Origin: Taenia hydatigena
Lineage: Eukaryota; Platyhelminthes; Cestoda; Cyclophyllidea; Taeniidae
DNA: 64,000 nt
Direction of reading: 5' to 3'
Assembly (NCBI GenBank): GCA_036345935.2
Contig: JADWOT020000999.1
Coordinates: 124,001 to 188,000 of the forward strand
Numbering within the stretch: position 1 is the stretch's first letter; every line of letters starts with the position of its first letter. The translations under genes were made by a program, and so were the position numbers. Under the pieces are notes generated by a model that was not told the origin of the DNA, ran no database searches, and saw only the letters and a program-made list of their open reading frames with translations. This document shows positions 24,671 through 38,247 of the stretch, in pieces.

Positions 24671-24974
24671 CAATTCCACCAAGACTAATGTCAACAAATA
24701 TACATTAAATTTACCATTGCTGTCCTAAATCAATGAAAACTAAAAGCGTACAGACGCTCGCAGCAGATTCGCTAAAATGAATGTGAGACATGGATAATTT
24801 AGCAGTAAACAAAATTTGTGAATGGTGTTATGCTTTCTGTATCATGGAGTTACTACTAGCAGGCGATCACTGAAATCCATTCTTAGCCTCATCGTTAACA
24901 CCCCTGAATTACTATATCCAGGAGTGCTTTTGGACCCCAAATGTACAGCCTACGTTTTAATATAACAAAGAGCA

Positions 24975-25653
24975 TTAAATGTCAGCTACCCACCTATCTA
25001 CTTACACACTCGCTCCATCTGTTTGGATGTGGTGTGAGTGCACGATGCTAGAACGGGTGGCTGTTAAGGAAACAAGAAATGGTAAAGCCGAGGCGATGAG
25101 GCAGGCAAAACTCAACCTTTTAGCAAGTGCTCTGACATCCTGGACTTCGGGGAATGCTAAACATTCATCTCTTACTCCTTCCATGTCCACGGGTGCTATA
25201 CGCGACTCCACTGGTGACATGTCAAATACTGCGCATGTGTCATAACGGTGAAGCATGGCATCTGGTCGAAGGAGGGAGGGTGGTAACAGGGGTAGGTGAG
25301 AAAAGTAGGAGGAGAAGGGTGGGAGGCTAATGGAAAGTGAATATAAGGAAATGAGTGCAAAGGTGAAGTAATAGAAAGGAGTTGGTAGTAAGAGAGTGAA
25401 GTGAAAATCAGGACAGAAGATCGGCGGTGATGAAGCAAGTCAGTAGGTCAGGACGATATCCGAATAGCATGGATGACGAGGATTCAAGCCTCCCACAAGG
25501 CATGGTAACTTCTTACCTTCCATTTTTAGCACACCTATCCGTCCAGCTGCAATGCTCTGTTCGACCCAAATGGCGCTACTACAAGCAGCGGGACCCGAGC
25601 TCACAGTGTTATGATCAGTAGCAAGGGACCCTATCCATTAGGCCACGGAACCG
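24975..25653 (-). mobile_element. tRNA-Arg-derived SINE, full-length copy in minus orientation
   Basis: Read on the minus strand, it starts at 25653 with GGTTCCGTGGCCTAATGG, the acceptor strand and A box of the tRNA-Arg(ACG) head seen at 50084, followed by a decayed arm with GGGTCCCGC. It continues through the same body as 50157-50840: the TTGCAG-GGCGCCAT block, the CATGCC-GGCTTGAATCC block, a pyrimidine-rich tract, CGACCAGATGCCATGCTTC, a second A-box-like stretch and the end near 24975 (GGTGGGTAG). Diverged throughout. SINEs are non-autonomous, pol III-transcribed and mobilised by LINE enzymes. Confidence 0.75.
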
Positions 25654-27004
25654 ATGCTTATTCTGATATATTTGGATTACATATTTGCAAATACTCCCAC
25701 ACTTGATTCTTTCACATCACACTCATTGCCTACAGCACGTTAGCACCTTTTTTGAAAAGATGCATCAACTGTTCCTCTCCTCCTTCTTTCTATGGATTTT
25801 ACGCCATCTTATAAAATCGCGGTTAGTGATTGGTGACTAACTGTGACAGGACTTAGCTGTCCATCAGATAACAGCGTCACGACCTAAACATTTGGACTTC
25901 TTAAAGAGGTGACATTGGATACAGCTCAGCTGGACCCCGCATTCCTACTGATCAAGGATAGATTTTCAGTTACAGTCACGACAAAATTAGGTCGGATCAC
26001 TATTTTTAGCATCGTAAGTACAGCTTTCCTTTCATTAAATAGCGCAGCTAAAAATATTTTAATTTTTGGACTAATTCTATAACATTGGCAAATTAGGGGC
26101 AAACTGCTTTAAATATCTAGCTTTTTTACCGTTAAATGGAAGGCAATAGCCTTCTTTTGGTTATAAGGATGATATTGTCGCCTTGGGGCAAGCTGTTACT
26201 CACATGTGTCCTGTCTGCAAAAATGAATGAACAAAAATCACATAATTCAACAAAATCGCATTTAACGAGCATTTAGCCTTTGAAAAAAGGATTTCTTGCA
26301 CTCGATTGACCTGCACTTACCTCCACAACAATAGCATGTGCAGTTGTGGATAGACCGCCATGGATGGCTTAACAGAAGCTTAAGAAATCCAAGTGGAATC
26401 TCTAAAATATAGGAGAAACCTATACGGCCTGTGCATGCTAGCGTTTCGAGTACAGAAGCAAGAAATAAAGCAAGTAAAGCGTGAAATGCTAAGTTGGCAT
26501 AATACTAATGCAAGGAAAGCACAATTGAAGGCCGTTGGTAAGGGTCCCAGATTGCGTCAATCTCAGACCATTTCGTTTGGTCAAATTTGGAGCAACAGCG
26601 TGATGACCGCACTACTGCATCCAAGCTAACGCAGCTAGCAAGGGCTGACAAGCGCCGGTGGACGAAATCGCTGTACTAAACCACTCTTGAAAGTGTGATC
26701 TAACGGCAGGTTTCATTAGATTTGGCTGATCCAAACTTGCTTTCGTCGTGCAGGCCTCATCAAAACTCGTGAGCTAATTTGGACTAACCTTTGCAGTGGT
26801 CAAGAGAATTTTCTAGGTGTGTAGGCCACCCAAAAGGGAGTACCTGAAATGTCTACTTGATTGCTTCCATTGAACATGAGGCGACAAGTGAAAGCAAATC
26901 TCTTTGCAGGGTATTAATCAACAGCTTTTGATGTGAAAATAGCAAACCCTAGTTTTTGCTCTGAGTGTATTAAATTGCAAATAAATTGTGACTATCTAGC
27001 CATT
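25654..27004. other. Intergenic, nothing recognised
   Basis: No gene, RNA or repeat identified. A 78-codon frame at 26393-26629 is rich in Lys, Arg and Gln but has no domain or splice support. Confidence 0.4.
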
Positions 27005-27540
27005 CTATTGGTTGTAGTGGTATAAATGTTAAGGATGGAAAGACTAATTCCGTGCCGTTAGCAGTCGGGTCCGCCGCAGTTACGACAGGCACAAACCAGT
27101 GAATGTGAACTAACTCATTCCAACAATTTCCTCAACTGCCTTCATTGCCTCAATTACCCACGTGTCAATGTGCATGTGCGCAGCTTGCCCAGCTTTAAGC
27201 ATTTTCACCCGTAGAATGAGGGTAGTTTCAAAAGGCACAACTCGCCATGCTTTGCTCAAGCCACGGCAAATTTTGATTTGTTTGGCTTCGTTTCCTTGAC
27301 CCATGTGATTGGTATTTTAAGACCACCAAATTTTGTCTCTGCGCATTTTCACCATGTTGCCCATTTATGTGTTGGGTGCATGGTTGATGTGACAACTAAA
27401 CATAAATGCGTTGCACAGCATATGTGGGGTGCAATGAACACATTAAAATCATCACAGTAATGCGCATGCCTTGCACCACGTAGACGTAAAGCTCTTGAAT
27501 TTCGTTAGAGTACTCATGAGCCACTCCTAAGCATTATAAG
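27005..27540 (-). repeat. Dispersed repeat family C, copy 1
   Basis: Inverted relative to 49150-49630. Shared blocks include ACGACAGGCACAA-CCAGTGAATGTGA, TTGCTCAAGCCACGGCAAATT and CATTTATGTGTTGG, plus CACAGCATATGTGG. About 80 bp near 27125-27205 are absent from the other copy. The plus-strand frame HLCVGCMVD / CVAQHMW is readable in both copies (HLCVGCLVD / CIAQHMW), though short. Confidence 0.7.
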
Positions 27541-28934
27541 ATGGTGAGTGAGATTGGAGTTGCACACCCATTCCAGTTCCAAAATACAATGAATGGACTT
27601 AAGTGGCGAAGATTAAAGTAGTTAATGGGCTTGCATTGACATTCGCCTATGTATTTGCAAGACTGATGCGACGGAAAATAGATGCACGAAAGTCGGTCAG
27701 AGAAGTGGCACAGCATGGCGAAAGGTGGTAGCACTAGAAGGTAGAGGGAAGGATTCGTAATTTTAATGCTCAAAGAGCATCGTATTTGTTTGAAATGGTA
27801 ATGGTGAAGAAGTGAAATTGTGCGGCAGTGTGTTATAAGCTCTTGGATTAAGGGAAGAAAGACAGTGATTATTAGGACGACACATTTCTTAAGGGAACGA
27901 TTTATTTTTCGCCCTCAGTCTGATAATCGGCCTTACCACAGCTGCCACTGGTGTTTAAAGCATTCGCACCATAATGGTAGTTTGCTAAGAGGAAAGGGGT
28001 AGTGCAATGATGTGACGACACCACGTTCCCTTCACCTAGCCATCCGTTCATAGAAACCGTTAACAGTGCTAAATTGCATCCCCGCAAGATTACTCCCATT
28101 GTGCTTGGTCAGTGAGAGACAAACAAATAAGCGCAATGTTTGTTCCTTTACCTCTTTTAATCCGCGGATAACATTATGGCGCGAAAAGAGTAAAAAATAG
28201 ATAGATGATGAGAAGATGGCAGTGATACGGAGTTCATCTGCATTCACTTCTCTTAGATACAACAAATGACATGTTAGATAAATCTAAAGCAGAACAACCA
28301 TAAATCCAACTTTCTCAAATAGACTATTAATGCATTGTCCAGCCAACCGTCAGCTGCTGAAATCACTTAAGTATACTTGCATTACAGATTGTTTAAACCA
28401 GGTTTTCTACACCCATATTTTAGATATGCCAAGGATTCTACCCAGATAATCAAAATAGTGGCCCAGGAGTAGATGCCTTCATTATGAAGAATACCAGAAG
28501 TGGTGAATGCAGTGAATATTTACAAGAATTTTACTGAGAATAAACGGAACTTGCAAAATGGGCATACAGTGCCAAGCACTAGGATGAACATAAAAGACGT
28601 TGTAATAGAAGCATGCCTCTTGCCATTGTCATTGACTTCTCCGTTGACATGCGTGTAGATCAAGCAGCAGTACGTGTCGCGAGCGACATGGTATTCGGTC
28701 TTGTCCTACCTGATGTCCAAATAGAATCGGCACCGTGATGCGAGGCTAATTAAGACTGCACTACTTCACTTCTCAAAGATTATATTGATTAAACGCGTGG
28801 AGTCAAGCAATCTCTTAAGCCGTGAGCCGCAATCTACCTCTCCGAGAACAAGTTTTTTCTTAATGAGATCTAGCTGCTTAAGCTAAAACATTCTGAACAT
28901 TGTGGTAAAAATTATTTCTACTCATTTTTCCGAC
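27541..28934. other. Intergenic, nothing recognised
   Basis: Short frames on both strands without domain or splice evidence. Confidence 0.4.
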
Positions 28935-29545
28935 TCGACAGCCATGATGAGCCTGGGATTTATGTATTCAGAGACGCAGCGGCATGAGGTCAGTCACGTC
29001 TGTGCAATTGCAAACATTCATACGCCACCATTCAGGGCCCATTTATGGGTTATTAACATATGCCTGCATTGTGCAGCTTTAGAAGTCCTTTTTGCCGGCC
29101 ATGTCTGATCCGTTGACAAAATTATGCAAGTATATTAGCTTACGTGAGCGAAGGCACCCCAGCCACTGCCCTGTTTTGCCATTGCAAATTATACACAGTC
29201 CTAATTGAATTTAATTGCCATTATAAGACACGCAACGCATCCACAGCATGTTGTATAACCAATAAATACGAAACCTTGTATGAACGAAAGCAAAGAATGA
29301 ACACTGAGAGCGCTAAGGACGACCCAGCACTGCGAAGTTTTCGCAGGCTTATATTCACCGGATTAATGCTGGGCTAGATGCAATTCCTGCGCCTCGTTGC
29401 ATCCAAAACTTCGTGATTTAGAGACTTCGCTTTAAATGAGTTGTTAAAACCGGAATCTGCAATTCTGTAGTTAACGTAAAATCAAACAGCGTCTCCGTGG
29501 AAGTCCTATAGCTAACTCATTCGCATGGACAATCTTTAGGTTAAA
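28935..29545 (-). repeat. Dispersed repeat family D, copy 1
   Basis: The most complete of three copies. Its reverse complement matches 42085-42610 (CCTAAAGATTGTCC, GACGCT-TTTGATTT, CATTTAAAGCGAAGTCTC) and also 47520-47830 (GTGTATA-TTTGCAA-G). It extends past the part shared with copy 2 into a segment shared with copy 3 (GTCA-GTCAC/GCGTCTGTG-AATTGCAA-CATTCA). In copies 1 and 3 a frame with V-S-x-V-C-x-I-A-x-I is kept. Confidence 0.7.
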
Positions 29546-30334
29546 TAAAATTGATAAATTACTAGTAAAAAACGCTTAAATGCTCTGCGGGCCCCACCAA
29601 AGTTCATCTAATATTGTTTTAATTACATAGAAGCAGCAAAGCTGTTCTACGATACACTGGGCAAGCTGAACAATGTGCAAACAGGTCAGTTAAGAGGTTT
29701 CAAACATGTGCGGAATGAGATGCTGAAGTGGTATTACGAGATGGCTGACAAAAACACCAGGATCAATCTAATTTTGCCACTCAGATCAAAACGAGTGCCC
29801 ATTTACTTAGCGTTTTATTTTCTAATAACCTGACACAAAGTCTTCATTGGAAAACACACATACCTATGCACGCTGACATGAGCATAAATGCATTCGCACT
29901 TATTTCCTTAGGTATAAATGAAAATGGAAACGCGCATCTCTAAATGGAATAAAGCTTGCTACTTTGGTGCCGAAGCGAGTGTGATTGTTATTAAACTGAC
30001 TGCTCTGAACATCACAGAGCATATTGCGCAATTGTATAAAACCATCCTGGTGAAGAGCATGTCGTGGTCCATGAGATCACGCAACAAAGCTTACAGCGTT
30101 TGCAGTGGTCCAAGCGCATATGATTAACATTCGGATATTCAGCCAAATCTTTAAGCAACATACACATGTGTCAGAGTTTACCGCAATTCACTTCCCCCTT
30201 TCTTCCTTAAATGATGAGCTGCTTTTGATGTAGCTTTCCCCAGCTAAGTATAATAGGCTTTTATCGAAAACGACTATTGGTGCATTAGGTATTTCGGAGG
30301 GCAAAAAGCACTGCTCTTTTTCTATAAATTAGAG
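29546..30334. other. Intergenic, nothing recognised
   Basis: No gene, RNA or repeat identified. Confidence 0.4.
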
Positions 30335-30415
30335 CAATGAACCGCAGATGAGACCCGGACCCGGAATCTTAAGAGCAAAAGAAGATGCGTAATCCATTCC
30401 GCCACTACGGCTCTG
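30335..30415 (-). pseudogene. Degenerate tRNA-like element
   Basis: On the minus strand a 7-bp acceptor-type helix (GAGCCGT with GCGGTTC) encloses an A-box-like TGGCGGAATGG and a B-box-like GGTCCGGGTCTC at tRNA-like spacing. The anticodon arm cannot be folded into a normal 5-bp stem with a 7-base loop, and the T stem has mismatches, so it should not be a working tRNA. It may be a tRNA pseudogene or the head of a second SINE family. Confidence 0.4.
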
Positions 30416-31604
30416 ATTTTATTACCTTCCTGCATTTCTGGTTTCATTGATCCATTGCTATGACTGCTAGTACTCCTCTTTACTCCCCATTGCATGGCAC
30501 TTAGTGAAACATTTCTTCTCCGCATGGCCTGCGTGCCGACACTTCCGATGCAGAATAGCACCACGCTACACAAACGATGATGCGATCCAGGAAGCTCGTG
30601 AAGTAAATATTCATTCTGACTTTCCTGATCTTTTGTCCGGACCTCTGTCAGATGAGCAGCAGAGTCTGCACTCTGTCCTGTTAGGCGTCTTTCAGAGTTC
30701 CAAGCTGCTGCCTGTTTGCTACGGCAAACGAATAAGCTCTTATCCATTCGCACATCAAAAGCGCATTTCGAACATTTGATACTGCCTTAGGTGGATAGCA
30801 ATTACAATCGCGCGGCAAGGCATGTATGAAACGGGTTTGGTTAGAGATAGCAGGTGAACGATTTTAGTTGCTTACGCTTGTTAAGCCTATCCTGACTTGT
30901 TGTATCCGTAATCATTGGCCCGCCTGGAATGCATGCTGAAATAATTGGAAAGTATTCCTTTCGGATAAATAAATAGCTCATACTCACTATCATAATGGAG
31001 ATTTCTTGGTCTTACAAAACGCCCACATCTTAACAAGCCTGACTATAAAGATTTTGGATTAGACACAAGGATTCTAAATCCTGCTTGCTCAGAAATCACG
31101 GAAAAACTCTGCATCTCTTCGTATGCATTTGCGCCTTATTTGTGCAGGCAAGTGAATATGTGCACAATGCATATTCATGTGTGAAGGTATACATGTGGTT
31201 ACGTGCGTGTGCTTGCATTCCGACACACATTATGGAGGCTGAATAATGTGTAGCACCGAAAGTTGTAGAATTTCATGATGCAGCTATTGGTGCTGCTGAG
31301 GTCGAACAGCAGTCGGCATAAGCTGCAAAGTATTTGCAACAAACAAATGGTTGTCCGAAGTCAAGCGCTGCGTAGAGCTCAAGCCATCACGTCAATTTCT
31401 TTTGTATCCCAGGTAGGAAAGAATTATGAGCTACTGATGCCGAGCATAACGAAACGACTTTTACTTCTTCTATGCACAGAAAGTTTCTGCAAAGCAACAC
31501 AAATAGTTGCTCTGCTTGATGGCCCTTTGGAGTTGGGAACATGGAAATGGCCTTGATTCAATCACATCCTTAAGTGTATATTACCTACTACTTATCAAAT
31601 GCTC
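30416..31604. other. Intergenic, nothing recognised
   Basis: The frames at 30504-30779 and 31275-31556 have no domain support. Confidence 0.4.
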
Positions 31605-32374
31605 GATTTACTTTACTTTCCTTTAATTACTTTGGTTGACATTAGAGACCTTTCCATTCTACTCCATCATACACCCATCAGTAATGGAGAAGACATCGGT
31701 CCTCTCTCTAAAGGGCACGAAGGATTGTATCAAAAAAGACATTCTGAATTTGCCGATAAATGGACTAATAACACAGGTGTATTTCTGCTGCAACATGACC
31801 TACCACACTACTCAAATCGTTCTTATTTCAAGAGCCTTATCCCCTTAGGTAGTAAGGCGGTTGCCATTAGCATCAGTCCTCCCGAAATGCCCTTTACAAT
31901 TTACCATTCGCTAGGAATGAAGCGCAACGTAGCAAAGTTGTGTGGTAAATGTCGAACCTATAAATTGTTGAGCGCAAATTCCTACGTGTCTTTAGGGTGA
32001 TCAATCCTTCAGCCCCATTGCTTTGTTTAAATTCTTTTTCTCTTAATACGTCGATCGTGTCATCTTAACTGCAGTTCATCAGCCCATGCTTAACTAACGT
32101 ACTTTTTTAAATTTTCGGATAGGCTCCTTATCTTTCCTAAGACTCTGATTAGGGCTTGCCATTTTCCTTACCAACCATTTTTCTCCTAGATTAAAAAGAT
32201 TTACACGACCTATCATGGAATTCTCTTTTGCCCACCTCATCATTCGCTTATTGTCTGGTCAGGCTTTTTGAAAACCTCAAGGTATATATGTGTACTAAGT
32301 CGAGTGATTCATCCGAACTTCACCAAATGGATTCAATGTGCGTTTACAGTTCACCAGTATTCTGTTGGCCCACG
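31605..32374 (+). repeat. Dispersed repeat family A, copy 2
   Basis: Inverted partner of 1-665. This copy keeps the longer readable frame (31599-32000, 133 codons, with FADKW, LLQHDLPHYSN and AKLCGKC), but no known domain was recognised. The match ends at GGCCCACG only because the other copy runs off the window, so the true end lies further right. Confidence 0.7.
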
Positions 32375-35300
32375 TTAAACAGCATGAAGGAATGTTTGTG
32401 AGGCCAAAATCCTCGCGTGCCACAAGTTCCATCGTCTTACGACTTCACTTAACAATGCGTACGATTAACAGTACATTAGTGTTGACAACAAGGCAACTTT
32501 TAAAACGTAAGAGCCTTACTTCTAGGACTTAGCGACAAGTCTTTCATGCGAATTATCGGAACAATACCTATGACCCAAGATACTTGATAGCCGCTTGTTA
32601 TTAAGTATCGCATTGTTCCAAAGGAGTACGGGACCATTTTTGCCATGGCATGTGGCCTATGTCACCCGAAACGATTAACGTATCCGCCACGTTAGTCATC
32701 TGTGTCCGGATTTCGGTGCCAAAAATGGTCACAGTTGTCAAGGTGGAGTTCGCAACCATACTTCGTTCAAATCATTGTGTCATAGCATTGGGAACTCTGT
32801 GTTTCCGCTGAAGAGAAACATGAAAGCATAAGTAGTGGTTCATATGGTAAGAAGGGCCGCTAATTTGGAGACTGCGGCTGCTGAAGTGGAAGCGAGCATG
32901 GAATATTCAGGGACATTTATGACTTCATGCAGCACCAAGCCAGAGAACGATTCAGTGAACCATTCTAGGGTTATGTTTGCCTAGCCGGAAACCAAAAGAT
33001 AACTATCACAACTTGCGGTTACGTCAGCATGGCATAATCCGCTCCCACACTCTCCTCGAATTCAACATCAACATCATCATCGGCGTGTGCCTTTACACTG
33101 CATTTCCGCTCACGCTATCCGCCCCATTCATCCTTTAATGATAATGTTTCTAGGCTTCTCTGTCCAGCATTACAAATGTTTTGCATTTTTAGCCTTCACA
33201 ATAAATCCACTTTTTTAAAATTTCTCCGCTTCTCAGCTTACTTCTCCATACATTCTCGTTGCTTGCAGCTCACCCGCTACTCCGCGTCTGCCTACATTCG
33301 AAAGCGTACGAATTTCCAACGGGTACGGCTACATACTGTAAAACATTACGTGCATCTGCAGGCTTGTTGGCCGGTCGACTGTTCGACTAATTATCCAGGC
33401 AGTTAAGGGCATTACGGTTACCAGGTTTGTTCACTTACTCGCATTTAAAATGTTTTTTGACTATTACTCCTGACCGGTAATCCGCAGACCTAAAGAAAAT
33501 AAAGGCATCTTAAGGACTAATAAGGAGGGACAAAACAGAAATACGAATCTATATAAAGTTAGAAGACGAGAACTAAAGCAACTACCCACAAAAAATGCGA
33601 CCGGAAAAAAGTAGGGACGAAATCAATGTTAGCAAGTGAAGGCGTCGTTCTGATCAGGTAGCGATTCATTCGAGGCACACACTGGTTGAATTTAAGGACA
33701 AGCGTGTAAGCAGCGACTAAGAGAGCCTAGGACTTCATTAAGTTCCCTTTCCCAAAGTACGAACTCTATTTAGATACAATTTTGGGGTTGTTAAAATTTG
33801 AACACACTTCTACTTGCTTCAGCTCACTTAATTGTCGATGTCTCTGTAGTTGTTGAGTTAATGAATTGCATTCAAAACTCCATTTCGCCCCAAACAGCCA
33901 TAATTGGCTCGCCTTAGAACTCTAGCGTACCGGTCAGGCATCTATACCCTCATGATCAGTTTCAGTGAAGTAGATCGGGATGAATGGGGCTTGGAAAATG
34001 CGGTTCTTGATTGTCTGCCCCTCAAAGATTGCGATCACAATCATTTGTCCTCGGCTAATTTGTAAAACAGCAGAATCAGCAATGAGCATTTAATGTTTTT
34101 ATTTATGAATGCGGATTAAGCTGATACAAATCGTTAGCCCCAACTGGTCTCATTATTGTAGGCAATACAACCGCTGGAGCATTGTAAGTGATCTGGTCGA
34201 AACTTTGGCTGCTTCGAAAACCAAGGTCACCTACAAAAGGACAACTTGGCACAGTGGCCACAATGCTCCCTGACCCTATTGCGGTGGTGTGCTAACTTTC
34301 ATCGTCGGTGCGCTCTTTTTAGGATTTCGGAGAAAAGGAATCAGGTTATTACGCAGTCTATTGACTAGCTGCTCTGACCACACCCAACTGTCCTCTGATC
34401 AATCTCCATGATTGGCTCTGACACGATCAAATTGTCTATTTCCGTACCATATTCTTCTTGAATAAAATTACGTGGCACGCAAAATATTAGACTTTTCGCT
34501 TACAAAAACATTTGGATTATCATTAGGCATTCATTTTTAATGCTATGTACAGTTTCAGGAAACTTGAAGATAACGAATGCATTGCAGCGGCTGCACAAGT
34601 AGCCGGCGCCCCAACCCCAAATTTCATAGCTTCGTCGTATACCACTTTAGTGATAAATGCTTTATCCTTCCTTCCTAATGTTTGTGAGACTCTAAGCAAA
34701 TTTCTTAATAGATGATACTAGGCACCTGTTACCAACGTGGTTTCTGAGCGATCATCTTTGTGAGGCCTTGCTTACTGAAATCAGTGTATCTTTAAGGTTT
34801 ATCAAAATGTCTTTCAAATTTTTGACGCATTCCCTAGGCATTTCCTGATGCCTTTGATTAGATTTCTAACATGACTGCAGTAAAACGATAATAAGCGAGT
34901 TCTTTCGGTCTTTAATGGATTTATCTCCATCGATACTTACGTGCCTAGTATCAGCAAATGCAAGATCCCAGGTTTTTCAAGCCGCGCCTCTAAATAGTAT
35001 GTGCAAGCTTATGTGATCAATTTGCGCTAGAATGCATGGTGTCTGAGGCTCAGCTGATCATCGAAGAATAACATATCTATGCACTTATTAATAAGCTAAT
35101 GCCTTGACTCTTACCTCTATTGATAGTTTTGTGCCAAATTTCTGTAAAGACTGCGGTAACACGAGTTGATTCTTAATTCCATCTAAGGCTTGTGGCAAGT
35201 TCTCGTTCTGTGAGGAGATTATTGGTACTCATTGCATCGAAGAATGTTGGATCTCTCACACCCTGAGTAACAAAATGGGAAAAAATATGAGGTGACATTT

Positions 35301-38141
35301 CATGAAACCACGCTTTTCGTTAGTGTTTTAGCAGGACATTGCATTTTACACTCGAATACTCAATTATGTGATCTAAGATCCTTCATTTGAGGCTTCTTTT
35401 GCGATGGCTGGCCCTTCATTCAAGTCATCGCAATGACAGCCCTGCTAGCACAGTTCCTTGCTACCAATGGACTGCATCGCGTCATGGTTTACATACTTGT
35501 AGTTCGCTCATTAGCATACTCTTTCCAGCTTACGAGAGCATAGCAGTAGATTATTAGCAACTACTGTTCTTTATGGAAAGAATGGTTTCTCCTGCAGGCT
35601 ATTGCAATCAATTTGCAAAACAGCTAACAGCGGTAAGTGTTTGATTTCATAATTTAATGGTGGTTAGGAGACGTAGAAGCCGGGTTGGATGACTCGCATA
35701 CTTAGATCGCAGCTTTACTGATGTGAAGGTGTAATATTATGTATTCAAATGCAAGAAGATTGCAGTACTCTTTAATTGTGAGTGATAAGTTTCAGTTTAA
35801 ACTTTTCGAGGAGAAAATTCCATAGTATTTGTGTTTATCGGTTGATACCACATAGAGCTGTAGCGAATCCTGCATTCCAAATTGCCCCATCCCATTTTGA
35901 ACTCTTCGCTTTCATTGTTTCTTTTCACCGCATTTTAAAATCGGCCGCTATATTTATTTGGGAAACGCTCAAGTGAATTGATGCCTTCCGAATTCGGTGT
36001 GCTCTTTTTTAGACATTTATGGAAGAAGAGTCCACACTTTCAAGCAGTTCAATGGATCGTTGGTCTAATCACGCCTTCCTGACCCCTGGCTCATTTCTTT
36101 GTCAACCACAATGCCCTCATGTATAATTGTGTTACCTTCATGACATGCGGATTTCCCCGGATGCCATATTTCTTTTGCTACATTATTGGTGATTTAAAAT
36201 GTGCGTCTGGCAAAATATGCAGTGGCTTGGATCATCAACAGATACGCGGGTGTAGTGCTACGACTAAAATTTAAATTGAATGCTACAATTTGAAAAGCCG
36301 ATGCCAGTATTCCATCAATTAGGACGAATAAATTAGTGAATCACGAAACCTTTTCACTATAATGAATTTATTAATGATTTATTAAGTAAATTCAACAGTT
36401 GTTGTGCCAATGTCGTTCCATAATGTTGAAGGTGAGGCTATAAAAACATAATTGGTTCTATCAGGTGGCGGTCGGAATGCTACTCTGCTACAGGGCAATA
36501 AAGCTGATCAATCGCAAGTCTTTACGAGGTATAGCCCAAAGGTGTGTGCTTGAGTCTCCTTCGTAAATGGCAATTGGAATACGCAATTGACGCAATGTAG
36601 TGATAGCTGTTTGAATAGTTGGGCTTTCCATTGAAGGGCTAAAATGCAAGTGTGGATAAAAAGGATGTGTAGAGACTCCATAAAAGCGAAGGAACTACAG
36701 TCGCTCAAAAGGCAATGCAGTTGGGTGGTTGATTTAGAGCAGGATTAAACAGATGATTGATTGAGAACAAAACGAGTAACGCTATAAACTGTTTAATTAA
36801 AGAATAAGTGAAATTTAAATAGGCATGCAGGTGGGCAAGCATGGACTTTCAGTGTTGCGGGTCTCTTTAGACACCAAGGCCTCACCATCAGTGAGAGTCA
36901 TGGCTGTTGCACCTTTCAAATTTCCTTCTGCACAAAGCAGGTCCTCCGAAATGCCTAAATTTGCGAAATGCAGCATTTGTTGCATTTCCGACGGATGAGC
37001 AACCAATATTAGAGCAAAAGTAGAGGCCATGAGAAACAGAATTCATTTTGTACTTACCTGATGAGAGATTGCTTCTGAAATGGTATGTTAACAAGTAAAT
37101 TAAAAACGGCTCTCTCAACGTTCAAAAGAGAACCTTCAAAGATTGCCACTTCTACCTCATCGATAATGCATGCGCCATTTATGGACATAAAATGAATTCT
37201 GCACTATGGAGGGTTTCGAAACGCATTTCAATTGGAGATCCTGTATGTTTGCACAAGTGTTTAATGGTACCTGAAGAAGTAAGGCTACAGAGAAGTGCCA
37301 AGCTTGCATAAGCTCTAGTAGAACTGAATAATCGACTGCATAATGAGGAGATTTAGGCATGAGTTTGAAGCACATCACCATCCCAATTTCATGTCAAAGC
37401 CAAGATGATGCTTGAAGAGATGTCTGGAATGGAGTTTAAGTTCCCTCAGTACCTAAGTGGAGAGAGATCACTTAGAGACAAAAAGGATTCGCTTTCCACC
37501 GTTCTACCACAGCCATGCTGAAAATCGAGTCATCAAGCTAAGAAAAAGCCTGATGGATGCACCAAAACAAGACAATCAATAGACGGCCTATTACTAACTA
37601 CCGGTCTAATATTATCCTAAATGTTGGGATTAATCAAAGCATTCTAACGAAAAATTAGAATCCGAAATTCCTTATCGTGCGCAGAATTAAAATGACCCTC
37701 CGGATATCAACGCAGCCTTAATACGATCAAAAATGCCATGGCGGTGGATCCGAAGACAGTGCATAGCGATACGAAGTGAAGAGACTTTCGTTAGTAGTTG
37801 CAATTAGCATTGGCGACAGAACATCGGTTGCACCGATGCATCAAAACAAGCGCAGTGATTCCTCGAAAGGGCAAAACCAAAATAATTTGATAATGCAAGT
37901 GACGAGACATATTCACAGAATATGGGTTGGAACTTATTAAGCTGTACTGTTCAATCGATAGGATTTACGGTGGGAGTGATGCATAAGATAGTTGGAAAGA
38001 CCGAGTGGAGATGTGGATGATTCGTGAAATCGGTGTTAGGAGGAGTTGTGCTGACGCGATAGTGCATAGCAAATTCGGGACAGAGGAACTAGATCAAAAC
38101 GCAATGGATGGAAGCTGCCGACGGAAAGACCTAAAAGTAGA
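32375..38141. other. Long unrecognised stretch
   Basis: Nearly 6 kb with very few open frames above 60 codons. No RNA gene, tandem repeat or transposon protein could be seen. Parts may be long introns or fully decayed repeats. Confidence 0.45.
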
Positions 38142-38214
38142 ACCGGTGTGGCCTAATGGATAGGGCGTCTGCCTCCTAAGTAGAAGATTACGGGTTCGAG
38201 TCCCGTCACCGGTG
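38142..38214 (+). tRNA. tRNA-Arg (anticodon CCT)
   Basis: A 73-nt cloverleaf with no mismatched pairs: acceptor ACCGGTG/CACCGGT (7 of 7), a D arm with GCC/GGC, an anticodon arm TCTGC/GTAGA (one G-U) around loop CTCCTAA, and a T arm ACGGG/CCCGT with loop TTCGAGT. Discriminator G. The anticodon CCT at 38175-38177 reads AGG (Arg). A and B boxes (TGGCCTAATGG, GGTTCGAGTCC) are consensus and a TTTT pol III stop lies at 38244-38247. CCA is not encoded, as usual in eukaryotes. No SINE body follows, so unlike 50084 it is probably a true gene. Confidence 0.9.
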
Positions 38215-38243
38215 CTTTGCTGGCGACTTCACTAATCCAATCG

Positions 38244-38247
38244 TTTT
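38244..38247 (+). terminator. Pol III T-run terminator of the tRNA-Arg gene
   Basis: TTTT 30 bp after the tRNA 3' end, the first run of four T on the coding strand. Confidence 0.55.

Noticed and set aside
30322..30753. 143-codon minus-strand frame with a hydrophobic tail
   Set aside because: Its C-terminal part is the reading-through of the tRNA-like element; no protein domain seen.
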